From a virus: a stretch of 64,000 bases of DNA. Of this stretch, positions 1-13,700 are shown one piece after another. The stretch's first letter is position 1. The number at the start of each line of letters is the position of its first letter. The DNA lies in the IMG/VR virus record IMGVR_UViG_3300042894_002769, positions 1 to 64,000 of that record; one strand, given 5' to 3'. Below the pieces are notes generated by a model. It was not told the DNA's origin and searched no databases. It saw only the letters and a list, made by a program, of their open reading frames with translations. The translations under genes and the position numbers were made by a program.

Positions 1-1722
1 ACCTAGTGTTACACGCGGTAACTCATTAAAAACATATTCAATATCTATAATATCACATCGTTTTTTAAAAAACGATAATAATCTGTCAGTTACAGATTGC
101 ATTGCTGTCTGCGATATTAACAAACTCTCAAACTGAACTCGAAGTGCTTGTGGGTGACGCGCTTTGACATTCAAATCAGCGGATTCTTGGACTAAGCTAT
201 CTTGCGCTACAGTAGCTTTCCACGCAGCAGGTGTCGCACCGAGAACATCAGATTGTACTGTATAATTTTTAGCATAGTGAGCCAATACCGAATAGTACGG
301 CAATCCATTTTCAGCAACACCATTTGAACTTCTTGTCACACTGCTACCAATAACTCGATAAAAATTTAAAGTTAAATCAGGTGTAGTGGACGGCTCTTGA
401 AAAAGAGCAGCTGTGACTTGGTTGACATTATATGTACTGTTATCTGCTAATGAGTCACCAAACCACCAGTAAGCACCACATGATTTACAAATATTATCAA
501 GGACTGCTCTGATGGTTATGTCTTTGTCAATGTACAAACCAATTGAACCGACTGTATTTAACTTCGTTACCGATGTCGCACTTGTTGTCACAGTGTAGGT
601 GCTGGTCAACGTAACAGCTGAATCATAACCGTCGGCTGTGATAATTCCGATTGGGATTTCCCCAAATGGGTACTCACTATCAATAGCCGGAGTTATGCGA
701 ATGTTACCTTGGTATGAGCCAAATGTTCCTGCTGGCGGTGCGGTATTATTAAACTCAGTCAATGAGTTGTAAGTAATACCTCTGTCTATTTGTGTACCGC
801 TATCGTAAACAGCATTTATCGTCATAGCGGTGCTTACCGACAATGAATATTTATGTGTCACGTTATCTGTTATTACAGGTTGTTCATTGATAACTGATTG
901 AGGTGTTGAGAATGTGATACTGTCACAAACCTTTTTAAATACATCACCAGCAAGACTGACTGTATCGGTAGCATTGCAGGTTATTTGTTGTACTGCCATC
1001 GTGCCTAATCTGAAGTAACCTTGGAATCGGTCAAAAGTTCCAGCAGCAGGATTAGTGGCTACTAAATTTGCAAGTGATGTGTGCGTCGTACCTAATGTTA
1101 TTGCGACACCTTTATCGTAAACGCTAGTCACAGTTGTTGTGGTCAAATCACTAACTTGATAAATACCAAGTGTCGCATAACATAATACTGGCGTGACATT
1201 AAGCACTGTTCCATATACTCTAGGTTTAACATTTCCTTTGATGTCAGAAGTTAAACCTTCTGTCGCACCTGTGCCTAAATAGCGTGTAACGGCTAACGGC
1301 AAATCTAACGATTCGGATAACGACTTTAGCGTCAATTGTAAATCATTTCCTGATTGATACATTCTTGTCACAATACCTTTAAACCATGTTGTGACAACAC
1401 CTGATGGCGATACTAATTGTAATGTACATTCACGACCATCAAATGCGTAATCGATTAGGTAATTTAACTTACCGTCAATATTGGTCAAAATCATCTCACC
1501 AATGGACGGTTGGTTCATAGCTTTGATGATACCACCATCGTTCCCTGAAATGACCACACGAGCAGGCTGACGCATTCTAGGTTGGTAATATCGACCTGTC
1601 GTTGCGTCTTTGTAGCCTTTATCGCTGAAATATAACATCACGGGGTTATTGGAAGCATCTAGCGCATTGATAGTTGCTATCCAATCCCCTTGTAACTGAC
1701 TAACCCCAAATTGTTGTGTCAT
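1..1722 (-). CDS. Tail-tip region structural protein, partial (C-terminus beyond left edge)
   Basis: The frame is open from an ATG at 1722 to the left edge (574 codons, no stop), so the C-terminus is missing. The ATG overlaps the tape measure stop in an ATGA junction, which implies translational coupling. The protein starts MTQQFGVSQLQGDW. An imperfect module occurs twice, recognisable by VYDKGVAITLG / VYDSGTQIDRG followed by AGTFxxxQGxxR. A later stretch, DNICKSCGAYWWFG, resembles the hub-like tail proteins I know from other siphophages. Position directly after the tape measure gene is the usual place for distal tail or baseplate-hub genes. The role is inferred from position and these weak similarities; no catalytic motif is visible. 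Confidence 0.7.
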   Translation of the reverse strand, partial: MTQQFGVSQLQGDWIATINALDASNNPVMLYFSDKGYKDATTGRYYQPRMRQPARVVISGNDGGIIKAMNQPSIGEMILTNIDGKLNYLIDYAFDGRECTLQLVSPSGVVTTWFKGIVTRMYQSGNDLQLTLKSLSESLDLPLAVTRYLGTGATEGLTSDIKGNVKPRVYGTVLNVTPVLCYATLGIYQVSDLTTTTVTSVYDKGVAITLGTTHTSLANLVATNPAAGTFDRFQGYFRLGTMAVQQITCNATDTVSLAGDVFKKVCDSITFSTPQSVINEQPVITDNVTHKYSLSVSTAMTINAVYDSGTQIDRGITYNSLTEFNNTAPPAGTFGSYQGNIRITPAIDSEYPFGEIPIGIITADGYDSAVTLTSTYTVTTSATSVTKLNTVGSIGLYIDKDITIRAVLDNICKSCGAYWWFGDSLADNSTYNVNQVTAALFQEPSTTPDLTLNFYRVIGSSVTRSSNGVAENGLPYYSVLAHYAKNYTVQSDVLGATPAAWKATVAQDSLVQESADLNVKARHPQALRVQFESLLISQTAMQSVTDRLLSFFKKRCDIIDIEYVFNELPRVTLG

Positions 1723-4700
1723 GCGTAAGCCGCTTCCTTAGATGTTTGTTTGATTGATTCAAGTGACATATTTTGTGAATGTGCCTGTTCAATTAATTGT
1801 TTGAAACCTTCTTGAAGAATATCATTTTGAGCTTTCAATATTTTATTCTGAAGTTTCATTTCTACAATTTCTTCTTCACATTTTTTCTCATACGAATCGT
1901 TATTTGCAGCTTGAGTTTTAACTACGGCTCTCACACCAAGACCAGAACTTGTTTGGGTCAATGGCATGATAGCTTCAGAACCTGCTTCGCCCATCATACC
2001 GATGTTAAAGGTAGTTGGTTTCGATACAATACCGTTAGTGAATGCACCACCGTCAGCAAACATTCGCATCGTACCACCGCCCATATTGTATCCCGTCAAC
2101 GTATAATAATTTTGAGCTGTGGACTTAGCAGTTTTTAATGCTTCATTGTAATAACCAAGTGCTTTTTTGTATTCATCAGTAGCAGAAGTTTTCTTAGACC
2201 CTTGCTTAGAACCAGTTTCATACGCTGATGTATTCACCATATCGATTTCTCTTTCTAAATCTTGATAAGGTGTAATTTCCATATCGATTTGTTTATCATG
2301 TGTGGCATTGTAACCAAGTACCCAACTTAAATTTTTATTGTAAGTGCTATTTGGGTCATTGAACACATTATACATTTTAGCACCAATATCAATAGCTGAT
2401 TTTTCAGTTGTTTTATAAGCACCAGTATCTTGCCACTTTTGAACATCACTTGCTTTTGAAACTGACGATAAGTAATCCTCGATACCCATATTACTTAGAC
2501 CGATATAGTTTTTCTTATTACGAGTTTCATTTTTAGCTGGAATGTAGGCTTCAATTTTGGCATTGCCTGTTGAGAATAAATCAATAGCATTTTGAACTTC
2601 GCCAGCTTTTGTAAGCATTGAATCAAAACCTGTAATCATGTTCAACACTTCCGTGACAGCAGTTTTAATTGCTGTAGTTAACGCATCAATAGTCGATGTG
2701 CTAATAGCAGGTATTTGGATATTGAATACAATTTTATCTGCTGCCATGTCTTTGACATTTTCAACTTTACCAAGAGCTTCATTGGATAAATTATCAATGT
2801 TGACAGCTAGTCCAACTTTGATATTTTTAATCGCTTTTGTTAAATTTGCAATTTCAGTATTCAAATCAGAACTTGCGCCAGATTTAACTTGTAAGCCAAC
2901 ATCGGCATAAAGGTCATTTATGTCAGAAACCTCTTTAGCAAGGTCAGCTTCAGAACTTGACGATACGTCGAAGTTCTCAATCGTTGCATTGACGCTTGCA
3001 GATAAATCACCAAATCGTTTCAACTTGGCATTAAGCGCAGCCACATTCGCGTCACTTGGATTTAAGACGACGTTGTTAATATCTGCTTGAATGCCAGTCA
3101 ATGCTAATTTCAAACTACTTATCGCAGCTGTTTTTGATTCAGGTGATATTTTAGCCGTAGCCACAGCTTCAACAGAGCTAAACGCTCTTTCTAATGAATC
3201 GATAGCTATATTCTGACTGTCAGCATTGATACTACTTTCAACAAGTGATTTAACTGTGCCAAAGGTACTTGTCATTTCTTTTGATGCCGCTAATTTTGTC
3301 TTAGGGTCAACATTAGAAGTAATCAATACATCAACAGCGCTGAATGCTTTTTCAAGCGCATGGAGAGCCTTAGCTTGGCTTTCAGGTGCAATTTCAACTG
3401 TAATCAAGTCAGTCATTTTTCCAAATGCTGTTTTTAATTCTGATACCACCGATGCTTTAGCACCATCATCCAAATCGCTTATGATAGTAGCTTTAACAGC
3501 GCTAAATCCACGTTCCAATGCAATTAACGCTGCGTCTTGTGTTTTTTCATTTATGTCAGGATTTACTGATGCTATCACACTTGAGAACGCACTTGTTAAT
3601 GTGCTGAATGTTGATTTAATTGTAGCTGGACTTGCTTTCGAATTGATAGTAGCTTCAATCGAGCCAAATGCAGTGTCAATTGCTTTTTCAGCTTTTGCTT
3701 GCAACACTGGGTTAACCATAGGTGCAATATCAGCTGTGATTGTTTTGAATGCTACTTTTAATGTATTACTAGCTTCAGTTAAAGCACTGCCATTTAGATT
3801 CGCATTCACTATTGCAGGAATCGCTGCAAAAGCTTTATTGAGTCTAGTCAAAACATCAGCTTTTTTAGATTCACTCAATGTACTTTCGATAGTTGCTTGA
3901 ATATGGTCAAAGGCTGAGTGCATAGTACGCACAACTTCAGACTGTGATGCTGTTGACAATGTTGTGAATACTTTAGAATCAATCACAGCAAAAGTTTTTG
4001 TCAAACTATCTCTTAATTTTGTAGTAGTTGCTGGATTATCGGCAATAGTGATTCTTCCGATAAACGCACTGAATCTTTCACGGAGTGTTACCATCATTTC
4101 AACTAAACTTGAACCGCTTGCGGTAACAGGTACTCTATATGAACCTTGTGCAAGAAAGTCTTTAATACTTTGAGAAACACTACGCAATGAACTATCGGTA
4201 ACATTTAATCCAGTTATCTTAGCGCTCAAACCTGTCAATTTATCGACACTTTGTTGTAAACGTGCAATTAAATCTTTGTCATTTGGATTCACTTTTAAAT
4301 CTTTAACAATACCTAAGACTTCAGCTTGCAATGTATCAAATGTATCTAAATCAGCTTGTAATTGAGCAATATTTTCAGGAGTTGGTGTTGCTCTCACATT
4401 CTTGATTTCAAAGCGTAATGCTGAGAATGCTGTGGTCAACGCATTTAAAGTTTCTTCTTGTTTAGTAGTATCAATCCCAACACTAACTATGGCATCAATC
4501 GTTGTAACAAGACCTGTATCAGAACCAATAGCTTGAATAAATTTATTTAAGAATGCCGCATCACTAGCTGATGCACCTTCTACCATTTTTGTTGTTTCCA
4601 GCATTACGGATGCTTTTGCATCAACTGCCAATTTACTTTGAGTCACAGAACCTAAATTAGCTATCGATGCTGCTAAGTTATCAATAACTTTTGTAGTCGC

Positions 4701-7700
4701 ATCTTCAATACCAGCAAATGTAGGTTTAGTATAAATGCCTACTTTAATCAATTTTAACTCAGCAAGCATGGCTTGTTGAACATCGAGCGCTTCAGGTAAA
4801 GAAGTCACCTTATCGATAACTTGCTGTTGTAAATCAACACCTGCTTTACTAGAGCCATAGAAGTTTTTAATTGCTCCTAAGTACGCATCAGCAACACTTG
4901 TGATTTTAGATTGTGCTATTTCTTGGTCAGCAGTTGATATAGGATTTGTGATACGCAACATTGTTTTTGAATATTGCATAGCCGCTGCATCCAACTGTGA
5001 CTTAGTTGAGCCAAGTGATGTGATTTTAAGACCTGTCGCCCAATCAGATAATGATTTCTTAAACGTAGTCGCAGTATCATTTGCCGCTTTTGATGCGTTA
5101 TCCATAGCATTTTTTAAATCTGATGCTGCACCCATTAAGGTAACTAATGTTGCATCGAGTGGGTTATTACGGAATGCTTTAGTTGCTTCATCGAGTGTTT
5201 TGAATGTAGTTGATTTCAAGATAGTATCAACGCGAGCTTGCGCTACGTCAATTTTCATTTGAGCATATTCGCTAGATGTCATTGCATATTTCTTAGCTTT
5301 ATCAACAGCAGTAGCGGCTTTATCGATACCACCTAGCGCATCAACAAAGGCTTGTGCCCGCGCTCCAAAATCATCCTTGCCTGCAAAAATATTACTAAGT
5401 TTTTGGCTCGCGTTGATAAACATTTCAAAGACAAGACCCATTGAATTTTGAACTTCTTGGGTTGCTTTTTGTAATTGCAGTGCTTTATCGGCATCATACG
5501 CTAATTGTGCTTTTTGAATATCTTTATTGGCAGAAGCAATACCCGCTTTATCTTTATTCTGAGTTGCAACAATCAATGCGTTATTGGCGGCATCAAGCGC
5601 TTTCTTAGTATCAGTCGTGTATTTATCAGCAACCGCATTGATAGTAGTCAACGCATAAGTTAAATCACCTGTACCTATCACACCATAGTCTTGAGCTGTT
5701 CCAGCAACTGACATACCACCTTGTTTAAATGCGGCTATTAAGTCAGGTAACGATGAGCGTGAAATTTCTTTGTTAGCAGCATCTTTACCCATTAATTTTT
5801 GAGTTGTTAAAAACGCATTTGTTGTATTATCGATTTTTTGCATCAAATCAGTCTGCGCTTTACTAACCACATCAGTTGGTGAATATTTACCAGTTATGTC
5901 AAGAAGATTTCTGTTTCTATACTCAGCGGTAAATGCTGATGCCAATTGTTTCATACCCGCAACATTAGCCGCATACGCATCTTTGTCAGCTGACGTATAG
6001 GTCATCACCCAAGGCTGATTTACAAATTCTTTTGGTAATGTTTTTAATGCAGCAGTGACAGCTTTCACACTTCCGTAGTTTAAAGTTTCAATAGTTGTCA
6101 ATTGCTTTTCAGTCAACCTTGGTAAAGTATCAAAGAATTTTTGGAATAATGGTAAATTACTTTCAACTGGGTTTAAGTTTGTAGTATCACGGACGTATGA
6201 CTTATTACCATAAACATCGTTTTTACCATAAGTTAAAATACCTTTAGTTGTATCCATACCCAATTTATCAACAGTTGTTGGGTATTTTGTCAAACTTGCT
6301 GGCGCTTCAGTGATACCGCCTGCTTGTAGTTTATCGTAAATTTTATTAATTTCAGTACCACTTCTCACAAATATGTTATGCGCAACATCCGCAAGCGAAC
6401 TTGTGTATTGCAGTGCTTGCGCAATTGACATTTTATATGCGTTAACAATAGTATTTACAATACCTGCTGTTTGCGAAATATCTTGTTGAGATGTTGTCGA
6501 TTTGCCAGTTGTTGTCGCATTAGCAGCATCACCAATAACAGCTGTATTTATTTTCTTCTTGGCAAGAATATCCATCACAATGCCAAGTTTTATAAACTGC
6601 TCGTTAATGGCAGACAAGCCGACTGTCGAATCACTAATGGCTTTAAATGTTTCATCCGCCATTTGCTGAACAGTCTTTTTACTTTTGACCATATCACCAA
6701 GTCTTTTTTGAATAAACTCTAAAACACCGATAGGTGATTCAGTTGCCATTTTTTGTAGAATGGTGGTTGTTTCAATTGCTTGGGTTTTAGTATTTGTAAT
6801 CTGTTTACTTTCAGTTAAAGCTAGTATCACAGATGTTGTATATTCTTTTGGTAAATTTTTAATAAATACAGATAGCCAGCCGCCAACTTGTCTACCAGCT
6901 TCAGTGTTCGTTTTCTGCAAATTAGTCACAACACTATTGAAAAGCCAGTTGGTCATTTTCATAGCATCAAAGCTACTTGATTCGACACGTTTCATCGTAG
7001 CGCCAATATTTCTAAAGATACCTCTTGTATAATCTTCACTATTACCAAGCGCTTTATCAACAGTGCCGACAACATTACCAATCGACTGTAACGTGTTACC
7101 AACTCGCGTAACAAATTCTTTTTCTTGCTTTGTGATGGCGTAATCCAAACCTTGCGTTCTGCCATAATAAACATCACCCATATTTGTTGACATCGCAAGA
7201 ACACGATTTTCTTTGCTAACTTTATTAACAGTCGGTGCTTGAACGTCTGCGTATTTAGATTTGCCATTTTCACCAATGGCATTCATACCTTTAGATATGA
7301 TAATACCGAAATCAATTTTCTTTTGATGTTCAAAAAGACTACCAATTAATTTACCAATCATATCGCCAATAATGATACCAAGTAGCGTGCCGATTCCCGG
7401 AAGTAAAATTGTCCCAATAATTGCGCCAGCCATCATTCCTACCATACGAGAAATATTCATAGGCGTGAAACCATCTTTGATGACACTCATAGTCGTACTA
7501 ATCACAGATGCTGCTGCGGCAATTCCTAGTAATACAGGATTCATCGACGCAATAGTTGACCCCATTGTTGCAATACTTGCTGCAAATGCGACATTACCGA
7601 GAGCATCGATGACACCAATTGTTTTACCCATAACGCCATCTAACTTATCCCAACTAGTTGCCAAAGAGTACGCTTCAATACCTAGTGACGCGACAAATCC

Positions 7701-10700
7701 GATTGTTGAAAGTAATGAGCTAGATAAACCTTTTGATGCTTTTGCAGCACCATCAATAGCTGTTTTAGTAGATTCAAATGTAGGTGTGATTGCATTACCG
7801 ATAGCATTGCTTAAATTAGTTGACGCATTTGTACCTAATGCTGCACCAGTTCCAGCAACACCCGCAGCCGATGTTCCCGTTGTAATAGCATTAAAAGTAG
7901 CAGGCGTTATCGCACTGCTAACTGCCGTATTTAAACTCGCAATAGCAGCGGACGATGCTTGTATTGATAGATTGCTTGCCACAGCAGCACCACTTGTCAA
8001 ACCTAAGTAGTCGGTCACAGCTGCGTAGCCTGCTTTCACAGTTTCCGTGATTGGCGCAAGGCTTTCTTTAAATGCTGTGTACGCTGATTTAATCGCGCTC
8101 ATTGTTTCAGGGAAATATGCTTGCAATGTGTCGCCAGCAAATTTAGAAATTGCATCAGATTGTTTATACATCAAACTGAAACCTTTTCCTAAGCCATCGC
8201 GCAAATCTTTATTAAACTGAGTTGCTTCCTTACTGTAAATTAAAAAGTCCATATTTGCCACAGACATATCAACTGCTTGCATTGAACTTGCATCAGCAGG
8301 TATTCCATTTGGATAGTCTGAAGTCATTGATGTTTGTGACGTATTTAGTTTAGGCTCTGCTTTAGACAGTCCCATATAAGTACCGATAGCGACAGCTCCA
8401 GCAAGTGCTGTCAAACTACCGCCCATTGAGAATCCTTCGCCACTCAATCCTGAAAATAATTGTTTAACAATACCTTGAGCAATGAAATCCATAGCTGCAC
8501 CAATCATTCGATTGAGCATTGATTTGAACATGTCACCAAGTGCTTGTGTCGCAGTTTTACCTTGTACCAACATGTCGGTAAACATAGTCGATAATGATTG
8601 CGACAAGTTATCAACACCAAGACCTGCTTTTTCGATAAAGCCAAGCATTTCTTTTTGGTCTTGTAACTGAATAATATTTTGACCAGCTTTTGAATCAGCT
8701 GTCACACCTTTTGTTTTTAGAAGGTTTGCTGTTTCTACAGCTTTAGCTCCTTTTAATAAAAGTTCTAGTTGTTTCTCATTAGCAAGTGTCAAATCATCTT
8801 CAACAGTTGCTTGTGATTTTAAAAGTCCCATCAATGCAGATTGTTCAGATGAAATTTTAGTTTTTAGCAACGCTACTTTTTCATTGGCATCGAGAATATC
8901 TCTTTCGTACTCAAGTAATATTCTTTCATTCTCAGGACGTTTTAAATCTCTAATGTTTTTTTGTTGCTGAACCATGTCGGCTAACAATGCTTCTTGTTCA
9001 CTTAATGATGACGTATCTGAAAGCATCATTCCTTGAATTGGTGCAATGGCAAAACCACCTTTGTTTTTAGCTAACGCTGCGAGTTCAACTTCATTTTGTA
9101 ATTTTGCTTTAGCATTGATTAAAACCATTTGCGCTTCATAGGTACGTTTTTCCGCAGCTAGTTTGGCATCAAGACCCTTTATGTATCGGTCACTGGCTTC
9201 TTTTTCTATTGACTCTTGGTCATTAATTAAACTTCTTAATGTCGCTAGGCGTTTTTTGCCTAATTCAAAATCAGCTTGTTCTTCTTTGGTTTTAATAATA
9301 CCCGCTTTTGACGATAGCTCAGTCATCAAGGTGTATTCTTCAGTCAGCAATTTAGCAAGTGCTTCAGATTGACCTGAGAAGTCAGGTACAAGTGCTTCTT
9401 TAGTAACTTTCTTATATTCACCAGCAAGACTTTGAATTTGAGCGATTACTTCAGGTGCAAGTTTACCTTCTTTGCCAGCGGCATATTGTTGGTAGTATTG
9501 TAATACTTGCGGAATGTAATTTTTAGTTTCAGCTGGCACACGCGATAAATCATTACCGACTTTTGCAAAATTCCCAGTACCGAAATTGTAACCAGCAAGT
9601 GCTTTTTTAACATCACCGCCAAAAGTATTTAATACTTCAGATAATATTTTTACACCAGCACGAATATTCTGTTCGATATTTTTAGGGTCGGTAATACCAT
9701 ACGCATCAAAATTAGATGGCTTAATTTGCATTAAACCAGTTGCACCAGATTTATTATGAGCGTTTACTTTCCATTGTGATTCTTGCTCAATCACAGCTTT
9801 AACTAAATTAGTGTCAACTTTAAACTTAGCCGCATAAGTATCAATATACCCAAGAACCTCTTTTGTCGTTGTTGCAACGCGAGGTGTCACAGTTTTAGCA
9901 TCGATTTCTTGAACAGCTAAATCATAAGATTCGACCATTGCTTTTTTGAAACCGATATTATATTTTTTGTACATCGATTCCATCATTTTATTTTGTGATT
10001 CGACGTACTGTAAATTTGATTCTTGAAGTCTTGGTAGAGTTTCTTTGAAGTTTTCTAGTTCTCTTTGTAGCTGTGCGCTTTTTTCTTCCATTTTTTGTAA
10101 GTCAAAGGCTTTGCCTGCATCAGCAGCAACGCTTGCCATACCTTCCTGTAACGCAACTCCGCGCATGTAATTAGAGCTATTTTTAGAACCAAGGTCATTT
10201 AAATTACCTTCTCTAACTATTCTCAAAATGTCAGCTACTTTAAAATTACTTTCACCAGTAGTTGTGCGAATTTTACTTTCATATTTTTTAGCAAATTCAT
10301 CCTGTGCTTTTGAAATAGCTTCTTCACGAGCAGGCATTGCCTTTTGATACAACTTGTAAGTTTCTTCTTCGATTGCTAAAATTTTTGCATTTGTTGCAAC
10401 TTGTTGGTTAAGAATTCTTTGACCTTCAAGTAATTTTTGTTCGTAAGTACCTTGATATTTATTTAACTGGTCAAGCAAACCGATTGCTTCAAGTTGTTTT
10501 TCAACTTTCGCCATTTCATTTTTGGCATCAACGTCAGCTTTGTTTTTATCATATTCACTTTTTAATCCAGCTACATTATTGTTAGTTTCACCAGACATTG
10601 CTCTAGCCATTAGTTGTGGCATTGAGTGAAAACCAAACCCATAATCGCTAAAAACACTTTTACTTTTTTGCATTTCATTAAATTTTTCTTGAACAAAAGT

Positions 10701-13700
10701 GATTGTGTTTTTCAATCCTTCAAATTCAGCAGAAATTAATTTAAATGTTTTAACAATTGGATTTTCGGATTCATCAAATGTTTTCCAAAGCGCTTCCCAA
10801 CTTGCATTAATACCTGTGATAGCATCGGTGTTAGTATTTTTAAATGTATAAATAGCAGTACCAAGACTTGCAACTAATCCAATAATCATCATTATCGGAT
10901 TACGCGATAACGCCATATTCCAAAGATTTACAAGTAGTGTGCTGCCTATCACAGCAGTTGAAAATACACCAATGCCAGCACCAAGTGATATTACAACAGA
11001 ACCGAGTGTGTCAAAATTATCAGCAAGTTTTCTAGCTAACTCGGCAAAGTCTTTACTGACACCACTAGATTCATTTAGTTTACCTAGATATCTAGTAAAC
11101 GCATTTTCGATAATTGCAAAACTTTGACCAAAGGTTACTTCAACATCTTTTGATAAAGCATTCAACTCATCTTTGGCACGAAGTAATGCTTCGGCATAAA
11201 CAGCTGAGTACATTTTTCCTTGAAGCATCAATTCACGACCTTGTGGCAAACTCATCACAAGACCTTTATGTGCTTCAACATATTTTTCTAAAGCCGCACT
11301 TCCGCGTTCAAGTCCTTCTTCGTTCATCCCTTTAAGCGCTGCTTTTGCTTCGTTGTAATGCTTGATTGCCACTTGCATCACAATTGGGATACCATCGTTG
11401 ATAGACTTAAATTCTTGACCACGAACAACAACACCACCAAGTGCTTGCTCTAACTGCAATAATGCACCACGAGCATTTTGCGTATTTAAACCCATAATCA
11501 TCAAGGCTTGACCAAGTTCTTTGGTCAAAGTCATTGCCTTATCGTTACCCATACCCATTGCTTCAACAGCTCGTGACATACGACTAAACAATGTCGCAGT
11601 ACCTTCAAGCGATGTGCGGGTATCTTGTGATATTTTAAATACTTCATCGACTTTCATTTCGACAAGCATTTTTCGCTGTTCGGCATTTAATATTTCGGTT
11701 GCGCCAGTCACACGCTCTAAGCCATCTACCATTTGGTGCATAGCAACTTTTACCATTGATACAAAGTGCATCCAATGGTCAGCATATTCTAATAATTGTC
11801 TTGCTGATAAATAAACACCTAGTTGCATCAATACATTAGTCACCATACCCATTGTATTGTGTACCATACCCATTGCTGTATTTAAACCAGAATGTGCTTT
11901 GGTGTATTCTTGTAGTATTGAAATATCTTCACGCGATGTCACAAAGGCTTTACCTTGTGATAGCATTTGACCACGTTCTTCACGCTGTCTTTTCATATCA
12001 GCGTAATGCGCATTGTCTTGTATTTGTTGGATTTCAGCTTCTTTGATAATGTCTGCTTTTCTAAGTTCAAACATTTCTTTTTCGTTAGCAACACGATGTG
12101 CCATTGCAGCTTCAAAGCCGCGTGCTTCAGCTTCAGCTGCTAGTTGAATATTTCGTAGGATTGATTCTGTGACAATTTTATTTTCATTGATTTGAGCGTT
12201 GCCTATTTTTACAGCAGCATCAATTTTATAGCGTTCTTCAATAGTAGTGGATTCGTTAATCATTGACAGCATTCTTGATATTGAACCTTGTTGCAATGTT
12301 TCAATTCTATGAATGGCATTTTCACGAGTAGCAATGTCTTTTGCTGTCACAGCTGCATTTAATTTTTCTTGTTGCGACGCCATCATTTGCTGATACTTTT
12401 CAATCTTAGCAAGTTCGACAATAGTTTGGTCAGCAATTGCGCCTGTTGCCATTTGTGGAGGTATCGCAACGTAATTCTGTGGCTCTTTATATTTCGCGTA
12501 ACCTTGAGCCGTCATTCCTGCATTTTGCATAAGGAACTCGGCTTCTGACATTGATTTACGAGCTTGGAACAACTCATTGTACATTTTAGTCATTTCTGAC
12601 ACTTTGGTACGTTCTGCGTTTAATTCAGCATTCCGATAAAATTCTTGTAACGCTGCTTTTTCAGCAAGCATTCGTTTTTCGTGTTCAACAAGTGTGTTGT
12701 CAACAGCAAACAACGCATCATACATACGAGTCATTTCGGAAACACGCATTCTTTCAGCATTCAAATCAGCTTGTCGATTAAAGTTACGCAAAGATTCTTC
12801 TTCACTTAATCTACGCTGTTCCATTTCAAGTAACATTGAATTCAATTCACTACGTTCTTTACGAACATTTGCTAATCGTTCTGCATCTTTTTGAGCAGCT
12901 GATTGTTTAGCAGATTGTTCTGCTAATAATTCCTTTTCTTGCGCATCAAGTAGCTTTTCAAATTCAGCAATACGCTCACCCATCATAAACTTATCACGAT
13001 TAGCGTCAGCCTGACGATAAAAATCCCGTAACTCATTTTGTTTTGTACCAAGTCTTTCTTCAGATTCCATCACAAGTTTGAAGCGTTCATCAAGTGCTTT
13101 CTTCTCAGCTTCTTTTAAAACAGCTGCTCCATTAGGAACAAGGTTCTGACTTGTAGTACCACCAGTAGTACCAGTGCTTTGCAAACCACCGTAGGAATAA
13201 TCACCACGTTTAAATACTTCAGATTGGTCAGGATATGCTGCCATAGATAAACCAGCTGGCATACCGTTGTATGTTCCACCAATCGCACGTCCACCAGACC
13301 CAGTTACACCTGCGCCCAAATTAACAAACGATTTTTCTTTTTGCTCTAGTACCGCAAGTGCTTCAGTACGTTTATTTGTTTCAGCTACTATAACTGCTGT
13401 TTTTTCTTGCTCGACTGATTTAACAATATCAACAGTTTCTCTACGCGCAGTGGCTTCTGCTTTCAAGCCGCTTTCAATTGCTTTAGTTGCTTCGTTTGTT
13501 GAATTGATTATCACATCAAGCGACAACTGTGCTGAAGATGCAATTTCTTTATTTGTGGCTTTTGCATTATCTGTGATAGCTTTTGAAGACTTAGTTAATG
13601 CTGAATCTAATTGACTTTGCATTGACTCAATATTACGCAATGTTTCTGTCACGGAAGATTGAATATTGGCAAAATTGGATGTTATTTGTTTGTAGGCTTT

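Noticed and set aside
3226-3900. Open frame of 224 codons on the plus strand
   Set aside because: It is antisense to the tape measure repeats; its hydrophobic, low-complexity translation is the mirror of repetitive Ala/Thr/Ser codons. No ribosome site. The same holds for 7372-8010 and other plus-strand frames between 1.8 and 14 kb.
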